Of a DNA stretch of 64,000 nt, positions 1 to 10,238 are shown piece by piece. A program made the translations under genes and the position numbers. The notes below the pieces were generated by a model. It made no database searches, was not told the origin of the DNA, and saw only the letters and a program-made list of their open reading frames with translations. Position 1 is the stretch's first letter. Each line of letters begins with the position of its first letter. This DNA is from Sistotremastrum niveocremeum HHB9708 (Eukaryota; Basidiomycota; Agaricomycetes; Sistotremastrales; Sistotremastraceae): the NCBI GenBank assembly GCA_001630475.1, contig KV419424.1, forward strand, positions 250,931 to 314,930, in the 5' to 3' direction.

Positions 1-2609
1 CGAGATCAGCCACCGAACCCGATGCCACGCCCTTCGAGTACGAGACCTATTCCAGCTGTAAGCTCGGTGTCCCGGAGAGCACGAGCATCGCCGGATGATT
101 CGAGTGCAAGGCTACCCAACAGACTCTCAGTCTTGCGCAATTCACCCGTTGGACTCTCCGCCTCACCTCCCCGAGAAGATGGTTCGTTTGGTTCTCGACG
201 GTCCACAGTTACCTCCTTGGGAAATCCTACGAATCCGAGACCTCCTGTCAACCCATGTAGGCTGGGAGGCCCGATTCCCTACACACAATCCTCTTTGGCC
301 AAACGATGGCAGCATAATTTACCCGAGCCAACCTTCACTCACCAAATCAAGTGGAAGTCGTTGGTCACTCCTTGCTGTTTGCCCTTAACGGTCGAATACC
401 TACCTTCTCAGAACGAACTTGATACCTCATATGATGTGGCTTCATACGATTTTTTCCTTGACCCGTCGGAAACATCGTCTTTCTTAGTCAGACCACCGGC
501 CGGAGGAATGAAAGGCGACGGAGAGGAAAGTAGAGAGGCCTGGGCCCTCGTCATTTTGAGAGGAATGGCATCACTCCGCCTCGCTCAAGGCTTCCAGTTT
601 ATCGTTCGCCCATCCAAAGATGCAGTTCGAGAAACATCCAAGGAACTCGTCGACAGGACATTTACGAGGCGGCCATCATCCTACCAGGTTCTAGGCGGCT
701 TCGAGGGTGAGCAAGCGCCTACATGTAAAGGTGCTGCCGATGTTCTCGTTGATATCCATCAGCCCGTCTATCTGAGCATGAGTAATGAGATCCATCGTCT
801 GGCTTACACCGGGCAGGGTATTCAGGTCAAACGGTATTTCCGCCGTTCTCCCGTTAGTGCCTTCGAGTACAAATGTTTGGTTTGGCCGAAACTCGGTGAT
901 GGATACAAGGTCTCTGAAATAATATTTCCGGGCGGAGGTATGGAGGACTACGGTTGGAATAGGTCAGTCGTCCTAACAAGCTGTACCATCGAGTCGCCTA
1001 ATTGACCGGGAGCTTAGGAATGACATGCTGGTGGCAGGTTACGATCGTTCATTGAGTGAAAACTTGAAATACTGGAGGACACGGTTCATCGTCCTCCCCG
1101 CATATGAACCGCAGGAATCTACTGCTATCTCCTCTGCAAACGGTCAATCCAGCGACAAGTTATCTCCTGAAGAAATCCGCTTGCTGGGTATCGATAAACT
1201 TGCCGAGCTCTTCGGCAAGAACAGATGGATGAATCCGAACGACAAAGATAAACCACATTTTCCTCCTCGCATCTTACCCACGTGGCTTGGACCTGCAGAT
1301 TGTGTGTTGGACGAGACTCTAGTGAACCAACTCAATCAGCTTCACGAGGCAGGACCTCTTCGAAAGAAGGCCAAGTCTGAGAAAATGATTGCCGAATCTT
1401 CTCCAGCAAGCATTGCAAAAGCCTTACACGAAGAGGATCCACCGCTAATCAAGCACAATCGTTGGAATGGCAGGTCTTACGCGTCTTCATTCACAGGCTA
1501 CGACCTAGTCTCTTGGCTTGTGCGAGAATTCAAAGACATCTCTTCCAGAGAAGAAGCCACTACAAAGGGGAAAGAACTGATGGAGCTCGGCTTGTTTGAA
1601 CACGTCAAGGGATTACATGGCTTTCTCGACGGGTGACCCAAATCTATATTCACTGTCTTCGTGAGGCTAACATTTTTCACAGCCATTATTTCTATCGCCT
1701 GAAAGGCGAGCATGCGGTTCCGAGTACTCCTCGCGCGAGATGGTGGGACCGAGGCCGTTATGCACCTGAGGAGCGTCCTCCGAATAATGAAATGGGCTAT
1801 CAAAGGAAGACGAAAAGGATCATTCTTACTCAGCAAATGATCCTTGATGTAGATCAGACGGTTCGCAAGAGTGATCAAGCCGAGGTTTGAAAACAATTCT
1901 TATCAATCCAATGTTCTTCTGATTATTTCTGCAGACTGTTGTTATGCATTACGACGTCATCCATAACGCAAACAATGCGTTCCACTTCGAACTTCAGTGG
2001 GTCGGAACAACCGCACGTTGCATCGACGAACTGCTGCGGACTTGGCAACGTCACATTCGCCCGTACGGTCTCAAACTCGTAGAAGCTTATGTCGATGAGA
2101 TCTCCAGTGTGTCGAATCGCAATCCCCTGCAGTCGACGTTCCCCATTCGCTTGGCGGTGCCACCACCGGAGATCCCTGATCTGCAAAAACGACTACCTGA
2201 GGGCAAATCAGCACACTGCTACTTTGAAAGTGCGATATTGACTAACGAGTTTGGATTCGTCTTGGACGTCGAAGCAACCAATCGGTATCCTTCTGACATC
2301 GACGTTCATTACAGCTACCGGCGATCCAGCTTCACATACAGCCAATATGTGCACAAAAGTGGCGCAGCCTTTGTGCAAGTTCTTGGGGGCACAGAAGGCT
2401 TTCGCTTCCTCACTAATCGTTTGCTCGCGCGGGGTCGGAAAGAAGGAGTCCCTCCTACGGACACCATGCCCACCGCGGAAGTGCTGCGGATCGCCTTGCA
2501 CGAATTTTGTTCGAATGAAGATAAACTGAAAACATTCTACAGCAAGATGACCGATGAAACACTCATTCCCTCGCAGGAACTACCGGAACCTCCTCCTCTG
2601 TCGATATAG
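1..2609 (+). CDS. IML1: GATOR1/SEACIT subunit Iml1 (DEPDC5 homologue), 5'-truncated
   Basis: Iml1/DEPDC5 is the GTPase-activating subunit of GATOR1 (SEACIT), which inactivates Gtr1-Gtr2/Rag at the vacuole and restrains TORC1 when amino acids are low. The reading frame is already open at base 1, so the N-terminal part lies outside the window. Visible parts are a region before the DEP domain with the conserved 'WKSLVTPCCLPLT' stretch (about 351-390), a DEP domain (about 1440-1720, with 'YDLVSWLVREFKD'), and the conserved C-terminal domain (about 1944-2600, 'HYDVIHNANNAFHFELQW'). Three introns are read at 963-1017, 1633-1682 and 1885-1934, each restoring frame. The stop is 35 bp from the convergent NAA20 stop. 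The family call is firm; completeness cannot be judged. Confidence 0.9.
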
Positions 2610-2644
2610 GCCAGCCGCTCGACTGAGTGGGTTCAGCGCCAGCG

Positions 2645-3404
2645 CTATGAAACAGAGGACGCCGATACGATCACACTCCTTCCATTTGCCCGTATAGACC
2701 TGCGCATTGGATCTCGTGACAACGGCTTCCGCATGTCTATGACATCTGTTAGGAACGACATTCGTGTCCAAAGCCAATGGAGACGTACCGAACGCATCCT
2801 CTTCGTCTTTACTACCCGATCCTAACGAGCCGTAGTACTCCCTGACCCTCCGATATACGGAATACCCCAGACCTTCATACATCTTGATCGCAACGTGATT
2901 GTTGCACCGCACATATAGATCAACGAAGAACCCCTGGTATGCTTCATCGGAGACGTATTCCAGCAAGTTCATCATCTTAGGCCCCAGTCCCATCCTTCGA
3001 AACTCTGGAGCCACCGTCAACGCTGTCACATGCCCATGCCATTCCTCATTATGTCCCTCGGCTTTGCCAAAGACTGTCTTGTCAAGAAAATCAAGTTATA
3101 ATGCGTGTGCGGGTGTGTTTCCGAATCGACTCGCCGTATCCCATCAGTCGTCCATTTGGAGCTTGTTGTACGCTACATAGGTCAGGCCATCGAGCCAGGT
3201 AGTTGAGGTAGAAAGATATGCTGTACTGCCGCAATGTGAGCCACTCCGGACCAGATTCAGTGTGGAGGTAGTAGGAGTACAGTTTCTGTCCAAATATCGA
3301 GATTTCTGAGAGGCACTTAGATGAGTCAAGTGAAATGCGAGAGCTACACACATGTTGTTGAATTTCAGTAAATCAGTAGCTCGAAATGACCGCAGGATGC
3401 TCAT
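2645..3404 (-). CDS. NAA20: NatB catalytic subunit Naa20/Nat3 (N-alpha-acetyltransferase)
   Basis: Naa20 with Naa25 acetylates nascent proteins starting Met-Asp/Glu/Asn/Gln at the ribosome. Exons are read as 3404-3352, 3305-3281, 3225-3135, 3073-2789 and 2736-2645, giving 181 residues, the usual family length. The N terminus 'MSILRSFRATDLLKFNN' runs into the spliced 'INLDIWTET', then 'YSISFYLNYLARWPDL'. The GNAT core has 'VTALTVAPEFRRMGLG' (acetyl-CoA loop) and 'YEGLGYSVYRRVREYY'. The third intron (3134-3074) starts with GC rather than GT: only GCGAGT...ACAG keeps the frame and gives the conserved 'MGYVFGKAEGH'. The tail after 'DMRKPLSRD' is less conserved. The start is the Met of the conserved N terminus. 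Confidence 0.93.
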
Positions 3405-3585
3405 CGTGGTCCGGAACCGTGCGTTGTTTGCGCCGTGTTTGGCAGTGCGCCAGGGTATCGTTAAGCTGTTGCCAGCCTTGACGAGCAACTTGTAATGTAC
3501 AGCGTTCGATTCATAGTATGACAGCAGTGTATAATGCATGGAAAAATATAGGTTACAGGATGATACATTTAACCTTACTTCAGTC

Positions 3586-6126
3586 TTAGGGAATATATAT
3601 GCGCGAGTAACCTTCCACACTGGTGATCTTTAGCATTTTGGACTGAGCTGGTTGAAGAAAAAGAACTTACTTTTGACGACAACAAGGGCAGATGTGTTTT
3701 GTTGCCGGTGACCTTGAGGCGAGATTTGATCTGCAATCGTCACATACTGCGAGACACCTGGACCATCGATTGTCAAAAGCTGAAATTAATGAGCCGTTTC
3801 TGAGGCTGCTCACCGACATGGCCAGCAAATAACATTGCGAGGCTGAACAGTGCATATCACGCAATCGCGTTGTAACTGGTCTTCAAAGCTAGATGTTCTA
3901 GCCATAGACGGCGGTCTTCTTTCTCTAATTGATGTTCCCCAGGCATCGTCGTCATCAGGTGAAGGTGACTGTTGCCACCGCATTAAAGAATTGTATCTTC
4001 TTCTTGTGAGTGGTGAAGAAGAGGATGAAGTGAGATGAGCGAGTAGTATTGAGGTCGAACCGCCTTGGGATGGTGGAACAACAGGTGTCATCAACTCTTC
4101 GAATAGCTCGACTGTCTCTTTTGCATCGTCTTCGTCGTCGGACTGGTCTTCGGAGGATCTGAAAGGGCGCGGTGTCATAGCACCTTCATCCAACTCTGAA
4201 GGGGCTAGACTGGTAGCGCGAGAGTAGATCGGCTCAGTCGGCGCATAGTCGTCGTCATTTTCATCGTCGCTGACGCTTTGTCCGCGGAGGAAGCGTTGGT
4301 ATCCGCTATCATCGTCGAGATTTCCAGTATTGTGATCGCGAGGTGGAGTGATCAAGCCAGAACGCATTTCGTTGCCGTTGTCCCGGACTTCGGAGCCTGT
4401 AGGAATGGTCGCGATGAACCTTTCCTTTCGGCGGATTTTCCGTATCAGGGAGCCGAAGATTCCCTTGATCACTCTATACAGAGTGAGAAGATACTTTTTG
4501 GCAGCTGTGAATCGGACAAGGCTGAGGTGTGATAGGCTGTCTTCGACAGCTGCAGCAACTTTGACGTCTGTGATTTCGTTGTCAAAGCCCTGCGGACGTT
4601 TTGAAAGGTTATGTATGCGCTTGACACCCATGCGGTCCAACCTGACCATGGGATGGGGAACAGGAGAAACCTCGTTTCCGAGTCCGGCCACTGCAGTAGC
4701 TTCTAAAGACGCTGTGCCAAGTCGCAGAATGGCAACCGAGAAGTCGTCGTCTGATCGCGGGAGGGCAGATGAATGCACGCCAAAAAGATTCATCTGGTCA
4801 GTTTGATGAAAGCCAAAAAGTGGGCGAGTAATAGCGCCTTCGAGAAGAAGTTGGGTCATGGCGTTCAAGGCAACCGTGATCACGGTTATCATGATCAGTA
4901 GTGTTTCCACTAGGGAAGGAATATAGTTGAGGAGTGGGTAGGTGGCGGGTGACAGAAAGAGCACGTAGTGGAAATGGAGAAGGGCAAGAACACTGCAGAC
5001 CATGGTGGGGACGAGAATTTGGCGGGACCAAGACTTTCGAATGCTCAGAATGTGAAGGACGGTGAGTTGGATGAGTGGAATGATCATCGTGATTAATACG
5101 TGTTTGTCGGGGCGAGAAGGGAGCGTGTTAGAACTATTGCCATAGTTGGGCTTGAGGTGGGTGATCGGAGAGGAGTAAATATGCAAAAGAAAGGCGTATC
5201 CAAACTGCATGAATGTTAGGTATTACAACGAGTCTGGATGAGACGATATTTATACGCACAAGGTTGAATGATGAGGATGCGGACGATGGACTACGAAACA
5301 GTGAGCTCGAGCCGTGGACGGATTACACGTTATGATCTTACCTTCCTTCTAGGCCACGAACGAGCTGTTCGACAGTGAGGCTTGAACACACCGCTCCGAA
5401 CGTGATCCAGCATATATCCCGCATATGCTTCTTCGACGCCCAATCGCCCAGCGATTGAAGCCATTCAACTTGCCACTTTGGGAAAAGGCCGCTCGTTTGG
5501 AGCAGCGTGACGGACATGAGAAGTAAAGAGTATAATAATAAAGCCAATGAGGGTGAATGGAGGACAAAGCGGGCTGTAGTGGAGGAGAGATCAACGGGTA
5601 GGAATGACGCCCAGACGTGCCGAACGATAGGGTTCGACCGCCTCCATTGTCGGACAAGTGAGTCTCGAGTGGGAACGACCAGATGCTGCATTCTGTTCAA
5701 TAGGAATACCTATACCGAGTTTGGGTGAGATTATCAAAGGCTTCGAAGACAGCAGCGTACCATTGCTACCAGACCCAGGGCATAACCTGAGGTCAGGAAA
5801 CTGAATGGACCTGGCAGACCAGCAATTGCAGCAGAGTCGTTCTCAAACTGCTTGACAAACTGCCTCTCTATCGTCTTGAATTCCTGTATTCGAGCGTCGT
5901 GGGCCTTGCGGAGCAGAGCGTCCTGCTCATCGATCTGGCTCATGCGGTTCAGGAGTCGCATGGGGAACGACAGGATAGAGCGAAGTGTCTGCGAGAGGTT
6001 CTTGTAGTGGTATTCGAGGTCGGGAACGTTGTCCACGAGAACAAAGCCGTTCATGGTCGTCGCAAGGGTCGTCGACGACGGACGGGAATAGCGTCCCTCC
6101 ACGTGATAAGCTTGCGGCCTTGCCAT
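3586..6126 (-). CDS. Multi-spanning membrane protein with C-terminal RING finger (Asi1/Asi3-like E3 ligase)
   Basis: A long protein with several hydrophobic segments in its first half (for example around 5780, 5515-5570 and 4850-5080), an acidic Ser-rich linker (about 4080-4300), and a C3HC4-type RING at the very end assembled over two introns: 'CVICTVQPRNVICWPC', 'CLAVCDDC', 'CPCC'. The last exon ends 'NVEGYSRIYIP'. A multi-pass N terminus with a C-terminal RING matches Asi1/Asi3-type inner-nuclear-membrane ubiquitin ligases; the RING is certain, the Asi assignment is inference. The first exon joins through 'GLVAM' to 'VFLLNRMQH', inside a hydrophobic stretch. The first in-frame ATG is at 6126-6124 and overlaps the PGS1 ATG on the other strand; an in-frame alternative is at 6054. 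Confidence 0.8.
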
Positions 6127-7819
6127 GATGATCGCCGCAAGGGCTCTCGCCCCCAAGCTAAAGCCTCCCCTACGAACTCGTTCTGCACATGGCTTCGCGT
6201 CTCTAGACCCATTTGTCAAAGATATAGCCAGCGTTCAGCCAACATTTCCCCTTGCGTCCAAAAATGTCAAAATATTAAAGGAACCGACCGACTTTTATGC
6301 CGAGCTCTTGAATCTTATTCGTCGTGCCCGCCGTCGCCTTTTCATCTCGTCTTTGTATATCGGACACTCTGAGACCGAGTTGGTATGATTGGACTGTTTC
6401 GAATGGAGATCTTTTGCTGACCCGTTTGCAGTTTCAAACATTGAACGATGCTCTCAACCAAAATCAAACTTTGACACTCGACCTCCATCTCGATGCTCTG
6501 CGTTCGACTAGACCAGGGCCTGATTCGCCAGCCCTTTCCCTCTTACCTCTAATTGATAAATTTCCCGGACGAGTCAAAGTCCATCTATTCCGTTCGCCGA
6601 CCTTGCGTGGATTGATGAAAGCTGTTGTGCCACGGAGGTTTGACGAAGGATGGGGGACATGGCATGCAAAAGTATATGGTGCAGATGATGAGGTCATTCT
6701 CTCTGGGTGAGTCGGTAGGTCATCCTTCGCGCGTTTATCGAACCTACCTTACACGATCATGGTACCAGAGCCAACCTCAACGAATCCTACTTCACCAATC
6801 GGCAAGATCGATATATTCATATCGAGAAACAACCTCAACTTGCAGACTATTGCTTTTCTTTCCTTCAAACGTGTGCAGCGTATTCATATAAGCTCAAATC
6901 TCTCCCACCTGGCTCTTCGTCTCTTCCCTACGATCTTATATGGGACAACCATGCAGTGTCGCATCCGCGTATACTCAGCGCAGCTCAAAAAGACCTAAAT
7001 GCATTGCAGGCTTCATTCCACAAAGATCATCCGCTCGACGAGAGCGCGGAGACCATGATTTCACCCATCATACAGTCTCAACCTCTTGGTATGCGCGAAG
7101 AGGAACGTTCTTTCCTCCACCTCTTCGCTCATCTGAAACGACAAACTATAACGAGATACGAAAAGCCGCATATGGATCTGACATCAGGCTACTTTGGTCT
7201 ACATCGTCCATATCAGAGATTTGTGATCGACTCGGGGATCGATTGCAGGATTCTTGTTGCTAGTCCAGAGGTGTGTGATCATGCTCGCATTTTTGGATCA
7301 GGATTGACGTCATAGGGATTCAGGCGAATGGATTCTTGGGCTCTAAAGGCCTATCAGGATTGATTCCGGAAGCATATACTCTACTCGAGAAGCGGTTCTG
7401 GAATAAAGTCCTCAAGGCGAAGCGACAGTGGCACACTGAGGCTGGAGGAGGCATTGAGTTACGCGAGTGGCGAAAAGATGGTTGGACCTATCATGCTAAA
7501 GGTACCCATCTTCTTGTCCATTTGGTATGCCTCCTGATCTTTTCAAGGTGTATGGGTCTCCCCATCTGGCCATGAGCCACCTTTGATGACTTTGTTTGGA
7601 TCAACGAATCTCAACTCCCGCTCAGCTCATCTCGATACCGAACTCTCGTTTATTCTGGTCACAAAATCCATGTTTCTGCGAAATCAACTCGCAGCTGAAG
7701 TAAAGCGTTTACGAATACCATCGACAAGAGTGGGCACGAAAACTTGGGCACAAGAAGATAGACGGGTTAGATTATTAACTAGAGCTTTGGTAGGACTTGG
7801 AGTACAGGATATGCTATAA
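6125..7819 (+). CDS. PGS1: Mitochondrial CDP-diacylglycerol-glycerol-3-phosphate 3-phosphatidyltransferase (PGP synthase)
   Basis: Pgs1 makes phosphatidylglycerophosphate from CDP-diacylglycerol and glycerol-3-phosphate, the committed step to cardiolipin, in the mitochondrial inner membrane. It belongs to the phospholipase D superfamily and both HKD-type motifs are present: 'HAKVYGADDEVILSG' followed across an intron by 'ANLNESYFTNRQDRY', and 'YHAKGVWVSPSG' followed by 'FGSTNLNSRSAHLDTELSF'. The N terminus 'MMIAARALAPKLKPPLRTRS' is basic, lacks acidic residues and looks like a mitochondrial presequence. Introns are seen near 6385-6430, 6708-6770, 7269-7328 and 7502-7549. The start is ATGATG at 6125; the second Met is equally possible. 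It is divergent from the RING gene. Confidence 0.93.
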
Positions 7820-7977
7820 TTGAGATACTATCTATATATGAATCATTATGATTAGCATTGACGCACAACGAAAGAGCTAGCAAAACAGCATATACACAGT
7901 GAAGAGACTAAAAGCGGGTGCTACATATAAAGGCAACAGCGTCGATAGAGAAGCAGACATAACAGCGAGGTCATGGG

Positions 7978-8999
7978 TTATGACGTAGGTTGAGGGAGAA
8001 TCTTTGGCTTGTTCTTGCTGCCCTTTGGCCTTCCTCGAGGCCTTTTTGCAGGTGGTTCGCCTGTTTCGGGGTTTCTCTGCGTTTCCGGCATAGATGTGGA
8101 TCCGGACGTATTGGACATGTTTCTCGATACTTCGATTGAAGTCGATACGGATATCGGTGGCATCTGGCCTCTGAGTCGTCGTGAAGTCAGATAGCTAGCA
8201 GAAAACAATCAGGACGTGAAATAAAGGAAAGAGAATAGCCCATACGCCGCATTCCTTTCTTCCAGCGTGCTTTGCAGACTCGGCAAAGGTGGCTGTCCAA
8301 GTTCCTGGCGCAACACGTCTACATCGCGTTTAGCCACTGCATAAGGGCCGTCGGTTAAAGACTGGATTTTTGATCGAAGATCTGCAGTTCTGAGCAAGAT
8401 TAGAGAAACAGAATATATCAGACGCGAGATCCATATACTCTTTGGTGATGCTCGACTCGGATATGTCGATTTTGTCGCGGTCTGAGTTGATCTAGCCGAG
8501 GGATAAGTTACATAATGCGACGCAAGTATGATGCTTACCTGCGCTAAATCATCCAGTAGTCTCTTTCGTTCGCTTTCAATCCTGAACCACAGATAAGCAA
8601 TTCAATCGTTTGATGCCCCATTCTATCCCACCGATTTTTCTGCTCTTTGATGTCCTGGAGCGCCTTATTTTTTTGGTCGAGGGAGGCATGTGCTGCGAGG
8701 ATGTGGGCGGTGTGGAGCTGCAAGGTCAACGCATGTTTTCTTGAGCGAGCGAAATAAGATAAGAGTGCAGAAATTAGGCTGATGATACGGTCAGGGCGTA
8801 GTGGCATGACGACGTACTTGAGCTCGGCGGTTTTGGCAAGTTGGATTAGATTCTTGGTCCAATCGTGCCCTTGCGCGACGATGGGCTTGGGATAAGGCTC
8901 TTGGACGGGGATGTTGGAGACGTTGACGAGCGAGTGTGGTTGGGTCGACTGCTGAGTCTGTTGTTGCTGCTGCTGCTGCTGCTGGACGACAGACTGCAT
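7978..8999 (-). CDS. Unrecognised coiled-coil protein with poly-Gln N terminus and basic AT-hook-like C terminus
   Basis: I do not recognise the family. The model starts at the only in-frame Met before a nine-residue glutamine run ('MQSVVQQQQQQQQQTQQ'); the open frame extends upstream only from a TTG. About five short introns join smoothly, for example 'AELK' to 'KHALTLQLHTAHILAAHASL', 'KNR' to 'IESERKRLLDDLAQ', and on to 'INSDRDKIDISESSITKE'. The middle is strongly helical, charged and heptad-like. The C terminus carries 'PPAKRPRGRPKGSKNKP', whose RGRPKGS core resembles an AT-hook and doubles as a nuclear localisation signal. A nuclear coiled-coil adaptor, for instance a Mediator- or chromatin-associated subunit, is a guess. 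It is convergent with PGS1 (158 bp between stops). Confidence 0.65.
8962..8992 (-). repeat. CAG/CAA trinucleotide run encoding poly-Gln
   Basis: A short run of CTG/TTG triplets on the plus strand reads as nine consecutive Gln codons at the N terminus of the coiled-coil protein. Such runs vary in length between strains, so this is a possible polymorphic site. Confidence 0.8.
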
Positions 9000-9191
9000 A
9001 TTCAAAATATTCCAGGGCGTCGTCGGCAAGCAAGATGGGACTGGCCGGGGTCCGCGTTCCGCAACGAGTAACCGCCTGCTGAATCCGGAAATTTCCTGTC
9101 AACGCGCCAATTCACTTTCTTTCTTTCTCGCCACCGTGCGACGCGACGCCGAGCCTGTTTCCCAGTCCATGCTCACCATTCTTTCTCTCCA

Positions 9192-9812
9192 ATGCACGAC
9201 GAGCAGCTCATCATAGTCTCCTCTCATTCATCGCCGCCGTCCCCCAGCATCCTCACCCACTCCAACTCCTTCTCCTCCATTTCTTCGGCTTATACAACCG
9301 CAGAGACCATCAAACGTTCTCGAAGCATCACGTTTGCCCCCCTACCCACTAAAGAACCTTCTACATCACGTTCGCGCAGAAAGAAGCGCCCTATGGGCGT
9401 GGCATATCGTAGTACGATGCTCCGTACTCAATACCGCGGCCAAGCATATGCATACGATCAGGACGGTTTCGACGATCCTGACGGGCATCATATGGCAGCC
9501 TATCCGCGCTCAGGTAGCGCAGGCTTCCAGAGACAGATGCAGGACGACGACGACGCCCTTGTCGAGCTTGGGAGGATCGTCGTAGATGCCGGAAAAAAAC
9601 TGTGGAGGAACGTCTCTAGCAAGAGCCATCGTTCCCAAGCCCAGTCCGCACCCACGTCGGATACACCGCCCCCACAACCCCCACTACCTCCATCTTCACC
9701 TTCACCTCTCTTAACTTCCCTCGAAGACCTGAAGATCATCGAAGAAGATGAATTCAACGCGGTCTCGCGACACGATATATCGGAACCGAATTCCGTGAAT
9801 GATGGCGACTGA
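9192..9812 (+). CDS. Hypothetical Ser/Pro-rich protein, single exon
   Basis: A 206-residue uninterrupted frame from a good ATG. The N-terminal third is Ser/Thr-rich with basic patches ('RSRRKKRPMG'), the middle holds a short acidic and then amphipathic segment ('DDDDALVELGRIVVDAGKKLW'), and the C terminus has a proline run. No signal peptide, membrane segment or known domain is visible. The 'ALVELGRIVVDAGKKLWRN' helix is the part most likely to be conserved. It starts 192 bp from the divergent coiled-coil gene. The codon pattern and lack of stops support coding, but nothing indicates function. Confidence 0.55.
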   Translation: MHDEQLIIVSSHSSPPSPSILTHSNSFSSISSAYTTAETIKRSRSITFAPLPTKEPSTSRSRRKKRPMGVAYRSTMLRTQYRGQAYAYDQDGFDDPDGHHMAAYPRSGSAGFQRQMQDDDDALVELGRIVVDAGKKLWRNVSSKSHRSQAQSAPTSDTPPPQPPLPPSSPSPLLTSLEDLKIIEEDEFNAVSRHDISEPNSVNDGD

Positions 9813-10226
9813 GGGCCATCACATCCCCAACCCCATCCATTCCTAAGCCTACCTACATTCTTTCTCATTAATAATGTTCATACCGAGGATCTGGAGCATC
9901 TGTTTCCTATAGAATCATTCTTTTCACAACATGTTGTCCGGGCTGCGTATATATTGTAGGGGTCTTTGCTGTTAATCCTCAATGCTCTTTGGAATCTCGG
10001 TCGTTCATACATCAATACCATGTTAAGTCATTCCTGCTATGTGCCACAATGAAAGAAAACGCGAACGATAATTCCGAACACAATAGAAAGCTAAACACCA
10101 AAGGGCTACAATGTGGGGAATGAAATGATTGCTACAATGGCAGTACTTACTGAATGGACCCACACTTCGGTCACATTCGACGGATTGCTACAATGGCAGT
10201 ACTTACTGAATGGACCCACACTTCGG
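9813..10226. other. Intergenic stretch between a hypothetical gene and the Cdc4-like gene 3' end
   Basis: About 410 bp that should hold the 3' untranslated regions of two convergent genes. It is AT-richer than the flanks and contains most of a 56-bp tandem duplication (listed separately). No open frame of interest was seen. Confidence 0.6.
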
Positions 10227-10238
10227 TCACATTCGACG
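10127..10238. repeat. Perfect tandem duplication, two 56-bp units
   Basis: Units 10127-10182 and 10183-10238 are identical at every base and followed by the first four bases of a third unit. The second unit contains the last codons and TGA stop (10227-10229) of the Cdc4-like gene, so the first unit is an extra copy of the coding end lying in its 3' UTR. Perfect identity points to a recent event. Confidence 0.95.

Noticed and set aside
5899-6372. 157-codon plus-strand frame spanning the RING gene 5' exon and PGS1
   Set aside because: Antisense and frame shadow of two real exons.
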